From: Stenotrophomonas nematodicola
GTDB taxonomy: Bacteria; Pseudomonadota; Gammaproteobacteria; Xanthomonadales; Xanthomonadaceae
DNA length: 64,000 nucleotides
Reading direction: 5' to 3'
Assembly: GCF_009467805.1 (NCBI RefSeq)
Contig: NZ_WIAY01000001.1
Location: 1-64,000, forward strand
Shown: positions 41,959-51,006 of the stretch, one piece after another
Position numbering within the stretch: position 1 is the first letter of the stretch
Layout: each line of letters opens with the position of its first letter
The notes under the pieces: generated by a model
The model's database searches: none
Told to the model about the DNA's origin: nothing
Seen by the model: the letters and a program-made list of their open reading frames with translations, nothing else
Translations under genes and position numbers: made by a program

Positions 41959-42279
41959 TCAGCGCCAGCTCTGCAGCAGTTCCAGCACCTGCGGCTCGCG
42001 AGGGCGTTGCAGCAGCTCGGGGAGCAGCGCGTCGTAGGCGGCGCGGTAGTCGGTCGACTGGTGCGCCAGGAAGTCCTCCACGGAGGCCTCGTTCCAGCGT
42101 TCGTACAGGGTGAACAGGGTGGGGTCCTGGGCATCGCGGTGCAGGTCGCAGGACACGAACGCCGGCTCGTCCGCCATGCGGTCCACCAGCGTGTGCAGCG
42201 CGTCGAGCCAGTCCTGCACCCGTTCGGGCTTGACCTGGAGCTTGACGTAGAAGACCAGCGGGGTATCGGGGGCGCTCAT
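41959..42279 (-). CDS. ABM-fold monooxygenase (YgiN-like)
   Basis: A 106-residue dimeric ferredoxin-like protein of the antibiotic-biosynthesis monooxygenase family: FYVKLQVKPERVQDWLDAL, then CDLHRDAQDPTLFTLYERW and DFLAHQSTDYRAAY. Family members include quinol and heme-related monooxygenases acting without cofactor; the substrate here is unknown. Its stop is 4 bp before the MgtC-type ATG. It is divergent from the TonB-dependent receptor. Confidence 0.88.
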   Translation of the reverse strand: MSAPDTPLVFYVKLQVKPERVQDWLDALHTLVDRMADEPAFVSCDLHRDAQDPTLFTLYERWNEASVEDFLAHQSTDYRAAYDALLPELLQRPREPQVLELLQSWR

Positions 42280-42476
42280 GGCAGGCTCCAGCAGGCAATG
42301 GCGCGCAGTGTAGCCGCTGGTGATGACCGCGCGTTGCGCTTAGTCGGAAACCCGATATGCATATCCCGGTCGGTCATTTCACCCGCAGGCCCCCATTCAG
42401 CAGACTGGCGCCCCTCCTGGCCCGCATCCCTTGCATCGCGCGCGCCGGCGCTCCGTTTCCCCACCCTGGAACCTGC

Positions 42477-45206
42477 ATGTCTCTGCTCCACCGTTCGTTG
42501 CGTCCGCATCCCCTGGCCCTGTCGTTGTTGCCCCTGCTCGGACTGGCGCCGCTGGCCGCCGCTGCCCAGGACACGGCACCTACCCAGCTCGACGCCGTCA
42601 AAGTCACCGGATCGCGCATCCCCCGTGCCAGTGTGGAGGGGCCGTCGCCGGTGACGGTGATCACCCAGGAGCAGATCGAGGCGCAGGGTTACCGCAGCGC
42701 GTTCGAGGCCCTGAGCGCGCTGACCGAGAACACCGGCAACGTGCAGGGTGAGGACTTCGGCAACACCTTCACCCCGGCGGCCAACACCATCAACCTGCGC
42801 GGACTTGGCCCGAACCGCACGCTGGTCCTGGTCAACGGGCGGCGGCAGTCGGACTACCCGCTGGCCTACGAGGGCTCGGTGAACGTGGTCAACCTGGCCA
42901 ACATTCCCAGCGCCCTGATCGACCGGATCGAAATCCTCGCCGGCGGTGCCTCGGCGGTGTACGGCTCGGATGCGATCGCCGGCGTGGTCAACATCATCCT
43001 CAAACGCCACTACGATGGCGTGGGCATCAACGTGCGCGCCGGCACCACCGAGCAGGGCGGCGGCGACAACCAGCGCGTGCAGGCGGTCGGTGGTGGCTCG
43101 GGCGACCAGTGGGACGCGATCTTCGGTCTGGAACTTGGCAACCGCAAGGCGATCTACGGGTCGCAACGCGACTTCATGGATTCGTTGACCGACGATCCGC
43201 GCGGCGTTGCGCCGCTGCCGACCGCGGTGGCGTATCGCCGCAATGCGGGCAGCGGCAACTACATCGATCCGGGCCTGGATGGCTGCGATGCGACCAGCGG
43301 CCTCTACGGTGGCAGCGTGTTCCGCGCGCAGAATCCACGGCAGGGCGCCTACTGCGGCAGCAACGACGCGGCCGCCACGTTCTGGACCGTGCAGACCGAG
43401 AAACGCAACATCGACGCCTACAGCGCGCTGACCTGGCGCCTGAACGACCGCCAGGAACTGTTCGCGGACGCCGCCATCGGTACCGCACGCATTTACAACA
43501 ATACCCGTGCGCCGACCTGGACGTCCTCGCGCAATTACTTCTACAACCAGAACAGCGGCCAATTGGAAACCTGGTACCGACGCTTCGCGCCGGAAGAAAT
43601 CGGTGGCGTGCAGAGCAATGCCAACCGCTTCCTGGAACAGTCGTGGTCATTCAACGTGGGCGCGCGCGGCAGCCTTGGCAGCTCGGACTGGGACTATGAA
43701 GCGGCCTACAGCCGCTCGCGCTACGAGAACCGCACGCGCCGCCCGGTACTGCTGGCCGGCATCAACGACTATCTGCTCGGGCCGAAGCTTGGCACGCGCA
43801 ACGGCGTGGACGTGTACGCACCGGACCCGACGCGCCTGTACCGCCCGCTGTCGCCCACGGAGTACGACGGGCTGTCGGATACCCAGGAAAGCCGCAATGC
43901 GGCCTGGCTGCAGACCGCCAGCGTCAGTGTCAACGGCGAACTGTTCGCCCTGCCCGGTGGCCGGGCCGCGCTGGCGGCGGTGGTCGAAGCAGGCAGCCAA
44001 GGCTACCGCAACCGTCCCGATCCGCGCCTGGCGACCGGTGAATTCTGGAACACCAGCGCCGGTGTTCCCGCTGGCGGTGAGCGCGACCGTTACGCGGCCG
44101 GCGTGGAGCTGCAGCTGCCGCTCCTGGAGCGTCTGACCGCCACTGTGGCCGGCCGGTACGACCAGTACCGCGCCGCCGGCGACCACATCGGCAAGGCCAC
44201 ATGGAGCGCCGGTCTGGAATTCCGCCCGGTCGATACGCTGCTGCTGCGCGCCAGTGCGGCCAGCAGCTTCCGTGCGCCCGACATGAACTACGTGTTCGCC
44301 ACCGAGACGCGCGGCTACAACCCGGGCATGACCGACTACTGGCGGTGCCGTACTGCGGGACAGGCCTACGACGACTGCGACTACAGCGGGCTGGCGATCG
44401 ACTACACCAGTGGTGCCAACCCGCAGCTGCAGCCGGAAACGGCACGCTCCTACGGGCTGGGCGCGGTGTGGTCGCCGTCGGCCAACCTGGATGTCACCGT
44501 CGACTATTACGACATCCGCATCGAGGACGAAGTCACCAACCTGGATTCGACCCGCATCCTCAAGGACGAGGCCGACTGCCGGCTGGGCCAGACCGTCGGC
44601 GGCGACGCCCGCGACATCGCCTCGGCGCAATGCCAGGACGCGTTGCGCCGGGTGATCCGCAACCCGGCCGACGCCGCCGTGCAGCCCAACCAGGTGGTGC
44701 GCGTGCTGATCAATCCGATCAATGCGGCCGCCGAATCGGTGCGCGGCGTGGACCTGAAGGCCAACCTGCGCTGGGACGCCGGGCGCTACGGGCGCTTCTC
44801 CAGCCGCCTCGCGTACTCACTGGTGATCGACCACGACTACCGGCAGTTCGACGGGGATGCCATCCAGGACCAGCGCAATTCGCTGGATTCCTACCAGTGG
44901 CGCAGCCGCATCAACGGCAGCGTGACCTGGGCGATCAACGACTGGACCGCGACGCTGTACGGGATGCGCTACGGCTCGTTGCCGAAGACCGACGGCAGTG
45001 GCCGCATCGCGCCGTACATGACCTACAACGCCAGTCTGTACCGCCGGCTCAACGACAACGCCACGCTGGGCTTGATCGTCAACAACCTGCGCGACAGCCG
45101 CCCGCCGGCGGACCGCAATGGCGGTGGCTGGCCGTTCTATCCGGTGGGCAACTACGACCCGTACGGCCGCCAGTTGTGGCTGGAGTTCGACTACCGCTTC
45201 CTGTAA
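42477..45206 (+). CDS. TonB-dependent outer-membrane receptor
   Basis: A 909-residue receptor. ATG 42477 gives a signal peptide (LALSLLPLLGLAPLAAAAQ). The plug domain begins LDAVKVTGSRIPRASVEGPS and contains the conserved INLRGLGPNRTLVLVNGRR and GGASAVYGSDAIAGVVNIILK. The beta-barrel ends in the aromatic-terminal FDYRFL expected of outer-membrane proteins. It belongs to the large xanthomonad group that imports complex carbohydrates, siderophores or other nutrients; no substrate can be named. Upstream frame extension is unlikely because the signal peptide begins at 42477. A clear terminator follows. Confidence 0.94.
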   Translation: MSLLHRSLRPHPLALSLLPLLGLAPLAAAAQDTAPTQLDAVKVTGSRIPRASVEGPSPVTVITQEQIEAQGYRSAFEALSALTENTGNVQGEDFGNTFTPAANTINLRGLGPNRTLVLVNGRRQSDYPLAYEGSVNVVNLANIPSALIDRIEILAGGASAVYGSDAIAGVVNIILKRHYDGVGINVRAGTTEQGGGDNQRVQAVGGGSGDQWDAIFGLELGNRKAIYGSQRDFMDSLTDDPRGVAPLPTAVAYRRNAGSGNYIDPGLDGCDATSGLYGGSVFRAQNPRQGAYCGSNDAAATFWTVQTEKRNIDAYSALTWRLNDRQELFADAAIGTARIYNNTRAPTWTSSRNYFYNQNSGQLETWYRRFAPEEIGGVQSNANRFLEQSWSFNVGARGSLGSSDWDYEAAYSRSRYENRTRRPVLLAGINDYLLGPKLGTRNGVDVYAPDPTRLYRPLSPTEYDGLSDTQESRNAAWLQTASVSVNGELFALPGGRAALAAVVEAGSQGYRNRPDPRLATGEFWNTSAGVPAGGERDRYAAGVELQLPLLERLTATVAGRYDQYRAAGDHIGKATWSAGLEFRPVDTLLLRASAASSFRAPDMNYVFATETRGYNPGMTDYWRCRTAGQAYDDCDYSGLAIDYTSGANPQLQPETARSYGLGAVWSPSANLDVTVDYYDIRIEDEVTNLDSTRILKDEADCRLGQTVGGDARDIASAQCQDALRRVIRNPADAAVQPNQVVRVLINPINAAAESVRGVDLKANLRWDAGRYGRFSSRLAYSLVIDHDYRQFDGDAIQDQRNSLDSYQWRSRINGSVTWAINDWTATLYGMRYGSLPKTDGSGRIAPYMTYNASLYRRLNDNATLGLIVNNLRDSRPPADRNGGGWPFYPVGNYDPYGRQLWLEFDYRFL

Positions 45207-45231
45207 TGCAGCACATCGCGTCATCCCTGGA

Positions 45232-45255
45232 GGCCCGGCACTGCCGGGCCTTTTT
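45232..45255 (+). terminator. Intrinsic terminator of the TonB-dependent receptor gene
   Basis: An 8-bp stem GGCCCGGC / GCCGGGCC with a 3-nt loop, followed directly by TTTTT. It starts 26 bp after the stop codon. It is the most canonical terminator in the window. Confidence 0.9.
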
Positions 45256-45374
45256 GTGCGCGCTGTGACGTAGGGGAACAGCGCGGCGTTGTACGGTTGC
45301 GACGCACGTCGGCACCTTATCCAGCCCCCCTCGGCGATGCTGCCGGCACGATGAAACAGGGGAGCGTGTGGCGA

Positions 45375-45812
45375 ATGAACAGGATGATCTGGAGCGTACT
45401 TGTGTGGCTGGCCTGCATGCCCGCGCATGCCCAGACGGTGTACAAATGCGTGTCCGCCGGGCAGGCGCGGTATCAGTCGGCGGCGTGCCCGGAGGGCCGC
45501 ACCGAGCAGACCTGGAGTGCGGTACAGCACCGCCCGGTGCGTTACTACGCCGCCTATGTGGAAGCGCTGCGACGGGAGCTGAAACGTGACGCTGCCGCGC
45601 GACGTGGCCGGCAAGCGATGCCTGCCGCCCGCCGTGGTCGCGCCACGGCAGCGCCGGGGGTGCGCGGCCATCTGATCTCCGTGCATCGCGATCCGCAGGC
45701 CTGCGCTGCGGCCCGGCAGCGGCGCGAAGCGGCGTATCGCGCGGCGGGGCTGACGCGCGACCTGGCGCTGTCCCGGCGCCTGGACGATGCGGTGTTCGAG
45801 GCGTGCCGGTGA
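45375..45812 (+). CDS. Exported DUF4124-like protein
   Basis: A 145-residue protein with a signal peptide (IWSVLVWLACMPAHAQ) followed by VYKCVSAGQARYQSAACPEG, the short Cys-containing DUF4124 pattern common in xanthomonads, then an Arg/Ala-rich helical tail. GGGGAG lies about 10 nt before ATG 45375; an ATG at 45351 would add eight residues ahead of the signal. The function of the family is unknown. Confidence 0.82.
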   Translation: MNRMIWSVLVWLACMPAHAQTVYKCVSAGQARYQSAACPEGRTEQTWSAVQHRPVRYYAAYVEALRRELKRDAAARRGRQAMPAARRGRATAAPGVRGHLISVHRDPQACAAARQRREAAYRAAGLTRDLALSRRLDDAVFEACR

Positions 45813-45844
45813 GGCGGGGTGCGGGGTTGCAGCTGCGAGAACGA

Positions 45845-46783
45845 TCAGGCGCGCGCGCGGGCGCGCGGCTGGGGGCGCGGCGTCCTGCGCGCGAGCAGCA
45901 GCGGGCGCGCCAGCCAACGTGCGAGCAGGTACTGCACCAGCAGCGACAGCGCGATGACGGCAGCGGCGGTCACCAGATTCAGCCACGGCCGTTCGGCGGT
46001 GGCGGCGACCAGAGCGACGAGTCCGGCCAGCGGCGTGAGCAGGGCGAGCGCGGCCGTGCACGCCAGCAGGGCCGCGGCCGCGCTGCGCGCGGGCGGCACC
46101 GGGGACACCAGGCCGGCCAGCCCGTCCCACACGCCGCGCGTGCCGACCACGGCGATAGCCACCAGCAGCATCGGCATCGCGATACGGATCGGCAGCGGCA
46201 CCTGCGCGGGCACATACGAAATCAGCGGAAGATCCATCAGGCTTGCCAGCAGGAATGTCCAGCCGCTCCACATCGCCAGCAGGCAGGAGGGCCCGAACAC
46301 GGCCACCACGCCGGTGCGGACATCCGCTGGCCGGGTGGTGCGGGCCGGGTGGCCGGCCTGTACCGCGGCAAACATGGCAATGGTCAGCAGGCCGGCCCAG
46401 CCAAGCAGTTCGGCCCCGTGTACCAGCACCGGGGCGAGCGGACCCAGCGGCTGCAGCAGCCCGGAGAGGGCCAGGCCGGCGGCATGCCCTGCAATCAGCA
46501 GGCCGACGAACACCAGGCCGGCACGCCAGCGGTGATGCAGGTCGTGGAGGCCGAGGGCGTGGGTCAGCACCACGCCGATCAGCCAGGTCAGCAGCAGCGG
46601 TTCGGCAGCGCGCTCGACAAACGCCAGGGTGCGGCCTGTCCAGAGCGGTGCCGGCAGGGGGGCCGTATCGGCCGACAGCGGCATCCACGGCGGGTACCAC
46701 TGCCACAGTGAACCCGCCAGCAGGAACGCAAGCGACAGCAGAGTCGCCTGCAGGGGCAGGCGCAGTACGGGCACCCCGGGCAT
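45845..46783 (-). CDS. Polytopic membrane protein of unknown function
   Basis: A 312-residue protein with about eight hydrophobic segments (for example LQATLLSLAFLLAGSLWQW, PLLLTWLIGVVLTHALGL, RTGVVAVFGPSCLLAMWSGW and VTAAAVIALSLLVQYLLARW) and an Arg-rich cytoplasmic C-terminus. AGGGAA lies about 9 nt upstream of ATG 46783. No transporter or enzyme motif is recognised. It is convergent with the DUF4124-like gene, their ends 32 bp apart. Confidence 0.78.
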   Translation of the reverse strand: MPGVPVLRLPLQATLLSLAFLLAGSLWQWYPPWMPLSADTAPLPAPLWTGRTLAFVERAAEPLLLTWLIGVVLTHALGLHDLHHRWRAGLVFVGLLIAGHAAGLALSGLLQPLGPLAPVLVHGAELLGWAGLLTIAMFAAVQAGHPARTTRPADVRTGVVAVFGPSCLLAMWSGWTFLLASLMDLPLISYVPAQVPLPIRIAMPMLLVAIAVVGTRGVWDGLAGLVSPVPPARSAAAALLACTAALALLTPLAGLVALVAATAERPWLNLVTAAAVIALSLLVQYLLARWLARPLLLARRTPRPQPRARARA

Positions 46784-46882
46784 CGTCGAATCTGTTCCCT
46801 GTGTTCGTCGATGCTCAATCGTGCCGCAGGCGCGGAGTCCTGCCAAGTCCGCGCCTGCACATTCACCTGTTGGGGAACCGGC

Positions 46883-47524
46883 TTACGGGGTGCGGTCGTA
46901 AGCGAACTGGATGCCGGCCGTGCCGCCGGTCCGGATGAACAGATCGATGAAGGCCGGTACCGTGTCGCTGCGGTTCCAGTCGCGCTGAAGCTCGCAGAAC
47001 AGCTGCGTCACACTGATCAGCACACCACCGGCCTGCTCGATGCGGCGCAACGCGGCATCATGCGCGGCCAGCGAGGTGCCGCCGACGGCATCGACGACCA
47101 CGTAGACCTCGTAGCCTTCGCGCAGCGCATCCAGCGCAGGGAAGGTCAGGCAGGCTTCGGTCCACAGTGCGGTCATGATCAGCTTGCGCCGGCCGGTGGC
47201 TTGGACCGCCTGGCGGAACGCCACGTCTTCCCACGAATTGATGGTGGTACGGTCGTAGGTGGGGTAACCCTCGAGTACCTTGCGCAGTTGCGGGATCGGC
47301 GGCTTGTTCAGCCCGGTCTGGACATTGACCGTGGAGTGCACGATCGGCAGTCCGTAGGCCACGGCGGCCGTTGCGGTGCCGACAATGTTGTTGACCAGCA
47401 ACTGGCGGTCCATCGAGGCGATGGAGTTCACCTGGACCGGTTGGTAGTCGATGATGACGAAGGCGGCATTCTGCGGCGTGAGCAGCGTGTCGCTGGCGGG
47501 ATCGCGGATCGGTTCACTGGCCAT
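46883..47524 (-). CDS. Isochorismatase-family hydrolase (YcaC-like)
   Basis: A 213-residue cysteine hydrolase. AAFVIIDYQP carries the catalytic Asp26, and ALWTEACLTFPALDAL the nucleophile Cys125; GLPIVHSTVNVQTG and YEVYVVVDAVGGTS are typical of YcaC. The natural substrate of YcaC proteins is not known. It lies between a membrane-protein gene and a pirin gene on the same strand; YcaC-like and pirin genes often occur together, which suggests shared regulation. Confidence 0.9.
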   Translation of the reverse strand: MASEPIRDPASDTLLTPQNAAFVIIDYQPVQVNSIASMDRQLLVNNIVGTATAAVAYGLPIVHSTVNVQTGLNKPPIPQLRKVLEGYPTYDRTTINSWEDVAFRQAVQATGRRKLIMTALWTEACLTFPALDALREGYEVYVVVDAVGGTSLAAHDAALRRIEQAGGVLISVTQLFCELQRDWNRSDTVPAFIDLFIRTGGTAGIQFAYDRTP

Positions 47525-47614
47525 GATGGGGCTCCTGGGGGATGACGCGTTGGCAACGCGGGCGGCAGGCCTGCGCTGAGGGGCGCGGCCGTGTAGAGCG
47601 CACGGCCGCAGGGG

Positions 47615-48490
47615 TCAGTGCGGGGTGGCGGCCATGCGGCCGAAGCGCCCGCTGTTGAAGTCGCGCATCGCCTGGGCGATCTCGGCGTCGGTGTTCATCA
47701 CGAACGGCCCGTGCCCGACGATCGGCTCGTTGATCGGTTCGCCACTGAGCAGCAGCACGGTGGCGTCCGTATCGGCCACGATCGAGACACCTCGACCGTC
47801 GCGATCGAGGATGACCAGCTGGGCCTCATGTGCGACCTGCTGGTCGTTGACGGTCACGCTGCCCTTGAGGACCACCAGCGCCAGGGTGCGACCGGCAGCG
47901 ACCTCCAGCAACGTCTGATGACCCTGCTTGAGGCGCAGGTCCCAGACATCCATCGGCGTGAAGGTCCGGGCGGGGCCGGCGTGGCCCTCGAAGCTGCCGG
48001 CGATCACCCGCACGGTGCCGGCCCCGTCGGGCAGGGCAATCCGTGGAATGTCGCGGTCGAGCAGAGTCTGGTAGCCCGGCGTCGCCATCTTGTCGGCCGC
48101 CGGCAGATTCACCCACAGCTGCACCATGTCCAGCGTGCCGCCGCTGCGTGCGAACGACGAGGCGTGGTACTCCTCGTGCAGGATGCCTGCGCCTGCGGTC
48201 ATCCACTGCACATCGCCGGCGCCGATATGGCCACCGGCCCCGGTGGAATCGTGGTGCTCCAACTCGCCCTCGTAGACGATGGTGACCGTTTCGAAACCGC
48301 GGTGCGGATGCTGCCCTACGCCGCGGCGCTGGTCGGTGGGCTCGAACCGGTACGGGCCGGCGTAATCCAGCAACAGGAAGGGGCTCAGGTGCTGGCCGTG
48401 CGTGGTGTAGGAAAACAGCGAGCGGGCCGGGAAGCCATCGCCGACCCAGTGCGGGCGGGGGGCGCTGTAGACGCCAAGAACCTTCTTCAT
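47615..48490 (-). CDS. Pirin-family protein
   Basis: A 291-residue bicupin. The N-terminal cupin has the metal ligands H61 and H63 (GQHPHRGFET) and H105 and E107 (GILHEEYH). YcaC-like and other bacterial pirins show quercetinase or redox-sensing roles; none can be named here. ATG 48490 has GGAGA upstream, better than an ATG four codons before. The 5' region carries a GTCAG-N8-CTGAC inverted repeat. Confidence 0.9.
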   Translation of the reverse strand: MKKVLGVYSAPRPHWVGDGFPARSLFSYTTHGQHLSPFLLLDYAGPYRFEPTDQRRGVGQHPHRGFETVTIVYEGELEHHDSTGAGGHIGAGDVQWMTAGAGILHEEYHASSFARSGGTLDMVQLWVNLPAADKMATPGYQTLLDRDIPRIALPDGAGTVRVIAGSFEGHAGPARTFTPMDVWDLRLKQGHQTLLEVAAGRTLALVVLKGSVTVNDQQVAHEAQLVILDRDGRGVSIVADTDATVLLLSGEPINEPIVGHGPFVMNTDAEIAQAMRDFNSGRFGRMAATPH

Positions 48491-48567
48491 GGGGATCTCC
48501 ATCCCGGGCGTGCCGGGCGATTTCTGTTGGAGATCACAATATTGGTGGAACGATAGGGGCGGTAGTA

Positions 48568-48585
48568 GTCAGATTATGGCCTGAC
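48568..48585. promoter_or_regulatory. Inverted repeat upstream of the pirin gene
   Basis: GTCAG-N8-CTGAC about 80-95 bp before the pirin ATG, in an otherwise featureless 266-bp gap. A regulator (for example of the LysR family) is often encoded with pirin genes elsewhere, but none is present here. Operator status is conjecture. Confidence 0.3.
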
Positions 48586-48756
48586 CGTCCTATGGCGTGA
48601 ACGATGGCATTCACCCGGCCGCCAGGCCACCGGCGCGTCGGAAATGCAGGCTGCGGTTCCGTCGCGCAGTGCGGCCGGCACCCACATCGGGCAGACGCCG
48701 ACACTCCGCATCCGTCGCACGTGATGCGAGGTGGGGAGGGGCGACCGAGTGTCCTG

Positions 48757-50070
48757 TCAGGGCGTGACCATCAGAGCGCGTGCGATGGCGTCGAACGCGG
48801 GCAGGGTGATGGGATCGTTGGCGCTGTTGCTGGCGGTGGGATGCGAGGCGAACCGGGCGATCACCACGCGCGCGGTGGGGTCCACGTACAGCGCCTGGCC
48901 GTGCACGCCGCGTGCCATGTAAGCGCCGTGCGGGTTGTGGGTGATCCACCACATGCCGCGGTAGCTCCAGCCGGGCAGCTGGGCATACCCGGCGCGGGCG
49001 AAGGCCGCTTTGTCGCCACCGGCGCGGATGCGCGCAATGGCCGCCGCCGGAATCACCTGGCGCCCGTCGATGCGTCCGTCGTCAAGCAGCAGTTGCCCGA
49101 CCCGGGCGAGGTCGAGCAGACCGGCGTTGAAACCGCCCCCGGCGTACGGCGTGCCGCTGGAGTCCACGGTGAAATAGGCGTCCTGGCTGGCACCCAACGG
49201 ACGCCACACGCGGGACTCGAGCAGTTGGGCCACCGACTGGCCCGAACGACGGGCGATGATCCAGCCCAGCACGTCGGTATTGACCGTGCGATAGCCGAAG
49301 GTCTCGCCATGCGCGCCTTGCGGGCGTACGGTTCGCAGATAATCGTAGTAGCTGGTGGGGCCGCGGTAGCCCGGCGGGTGCGGCAGGGTGCTGCCGGCCG
49401 CCGCGTACTGCCACACGTCGGCGTCGGGATCGGCATAGTCCTCGCTGTAGCGCAGGCCAGTGGTCATCTCCAGGATCTGCTTGACCGTGGCATCGCCGAA
49501 GCCACTGCCGTGCAGCTCGGGCACGATGGCATCCACGCGGGCGTTCTCGTCCAGGGTTCCGTCGGCGACCAGGATCTCACCGAGCAGGCCGGTCATCGAT
49601 TTGGTGACGGACATGGCGCCGTGCTGCCCCTCGGCATCCAGGCAGCCGCTGTAGCGCTCATAGACGACGACGCCGTCGTGCAGCACCACGATGCCGTCGG
49701 TGTAGGTGGCATCCAGCGCGTCTGCCCAGCGCATCGGCGCGGTGGCCCCCAGCGGGGTGAATGTCACGGCGTCCAGCGCGCTGTCGAGGCGGCGCGTCAT
49801 CGGGCGTGCGGCGCCTTCGCCGCGGCTGACGCCCACGGTGGGCATCAACTGGCGGAAATGGCAGACCGTCCAGCGCAGCTTGGGGAAGGCGAAGTAGTCC
49901 TCGTCCGTGTAGCGGATGCGTTTGTCTTCCGGTGGTGGTGCACCCTGCATCCAGCCGAGCGCGACCGGATCGGACTGCGCGGCCGTCAGTGGCGGCGCAG
50001 CCACGGCGGTGACGGTGACGAGCAGGGACAGCACCAGGCCCACTACGGGTCGCAGCGGCGGGAAAGGCAT
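48757..50070 (-). CDS. Exported serine hydrolase of the beta-lactamase/NylB family
   Basis: A 437-residue protein with a signal peptide (VVGLVLSLLVTVTAVAA). The S-x-x-K nucleophile is SVTK at 154-157 (AMSVTKSMTGLLG). The Tyr-bearing motif YRTVNTDVLGW at 260-270 recalls 6-aminohexanoate-dimer hydrolases and carboxylesterases of this family. It is probably an esterase or amidase in the periplasm; beta-lactam hydrolysis is not implied. ATG 50070 has AAGGA with good spacing; the ATG two codons upstream overlaps that site. It is on the same strand as the pirin gene but 266 bp away. Confidence 0.87.
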   Translation of the reverse strand: MPFPPLRPVVGLVLSLLVTVTAVAAPPLTAAQSDPVALGWMQGAPPPEDKRIRYTDEDYFAFPKLRWTVCHFRQLMPTVGVSRGEGAARPMTRRLDSALDAVTFTPLGATAPMRWADALDATYTDGIVVLHDGVVVYERYSGCLDAEGQHGAMSVTKSMTGLLGEILVADGTLDENARVDAIVPELHGSGFGDATVKQILEMTTGLRYSEDYADPDADVWQYAAAGSTLPHPPGYRGPTSYYDYLRTVRPQGAHGETFGYRTVNTDVLGWIIARRSGQSVAQLLESRVWRPLGASQDAYFTVDSSGTPYAGGGFNAGLLDLARVGQLLLDDGRIDGRQVIPAAAIARIRAGGDKAAFARAGYAQLPGWSYRGMWWITHNPHGAYMARGVHGQALYVDPTARVVIARFASHPTASNSANDPITLPAFDAIARALMVTP

Positions 50071-50141
50071 CGGCATTCCTTGCGTACGATCGAACAGTGA
50101 TCGGAGATCAGCATAGCGCACGGTGCGCACTGTTCGAGCAA

Positions 50142-50164
50142 CGCTCCCTGGCAGGCAGGGAGCG
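50142..50164 (-). terminator. Hairpin after the DUF2968 gene
   Basis: Perfect 9-bp stem (CGCTCCCTG / CAGGGAGCG) with a 5-nt loop, beginning 16 bp after the DUF2968 stop. It probably ends the tad transcript. Only a TT follows on the minus strand. Confidence 0.6.
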
Positions 50165-50179
50165 CGCGGCCCGCAGGTG

Positions 50180-50899
50180 TTACGGGGTGCCCGACTGGCC
50201 TGACGGGGCAGGTGCCGGAACCGGTGCTGCCTCCGGCGTGGGCAGCGACAGCTCGGGATTGCCCTGCTGGGCCTGCAGCAGCTGGATGCGCTGGTTCAGC
50301 GCGTCCAGCTCGCTGTGCGTGCTGCGCAGATCGGTGCTCAGGCTGACCGCCTGCTGCTTGGCTTCCTGCAGCGATGCGCTGACCTGCAGCGACTGCTGGC
50401 GTTGCAGCTCGGCTTCCTGCTGCAGGCTCTGCAGGCGCTGGGCGTTGTAAGCCACCAGATTCTCGGTGTAGCGCTTGCCGGCCTGCAGACGCGTGGTGTC
50501 GATATACACCTGGGCCAGCTCTTCGGTCTGCTGCACGAACGTGCGGTAGACCTTCTCTGCGTTGTCCACCGAATCGGTCTTGATCACCCGCCAGAACTCT
50601 TTTTCGTGGAACAGCGCCACGTAATAGTTCAGCGTGCTGGTGTTGAACAGCAGGCTCGCGCCGTAGCTGCCGTTGTAAGTGGTGCGCAGCTCGGTCAGCT
50701 GGCGCGAGTCCACCAGTTGCCGCAGTTCGTCCACGCTGTTGCGCACCGTGGGTACCGGGCGCTGCGCGGGTTCGACAGGCGCTTCGGCGCGCGGCGCCCG
50801 CGCGGCCAGCACCTGCGGTGCAGCCGTGATCAGCAGCAACAGCATCCCACCGGCGAGCGTACGCCTGGTGGCGGAATCAACCCCTTTTCTCTCTCGCAT
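50180..50899 (-). CDS. DUF2968 protein, exported and coiled coil
   Basis: A 239-residue protein with a signal peptide (LAGGMLLLLITAAPQVLAA), then the DUF2968 pattern VDELRQLVDSRQLTELRTTY, NGSYGASLLF, YYVALFHEKEFWRVIKT and VYRTFVQQTEELAQVYIDTT. A coiled-coil segment follows (about 140-205, heavy in Gln, Leu and Ser) and a Pro/Ala tail. The family is of unknown function and common in Xanthomonas and Burkholderia. It follows tadG by 107 bp on the same strand and may be a tad-pilus accessory, but could also have its own promoter. The ribosome binding site is weak. Confidence 0.8.
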   Translation of the reverse strand: MRERKGVDSATRRTLAGGMLLLLITAAPQVLAARAPRAEAPVEPAQRPVPTVRNSVDELRQLVDSRQLTELRTTYNGSYGASLLFNTSTLNYYVALFHEKEFWRVIKTDSVDNAEKVYRTFVQQTEELAQVYIDTTRLQAGKRYTENLVAYNAQRLQSLQQEAELQRQQSLQVSASLQEAKQQAVSLSTDLRSTHSELDALNQRIQLLQAQQGNPELSLPTPEAAPVPAPAPSGQSGTP

Positions 50900-51006
50900 A
50901 TTCAGGCCATCCACGAATGGATTCAACGGTGATGTGAAGTCCCCGCGGCAGTCTAGCATGCAGCGGGGCGGGGTCCGCACGCCCCCTGCGCGCGGGCGGG
51001 AGCGGC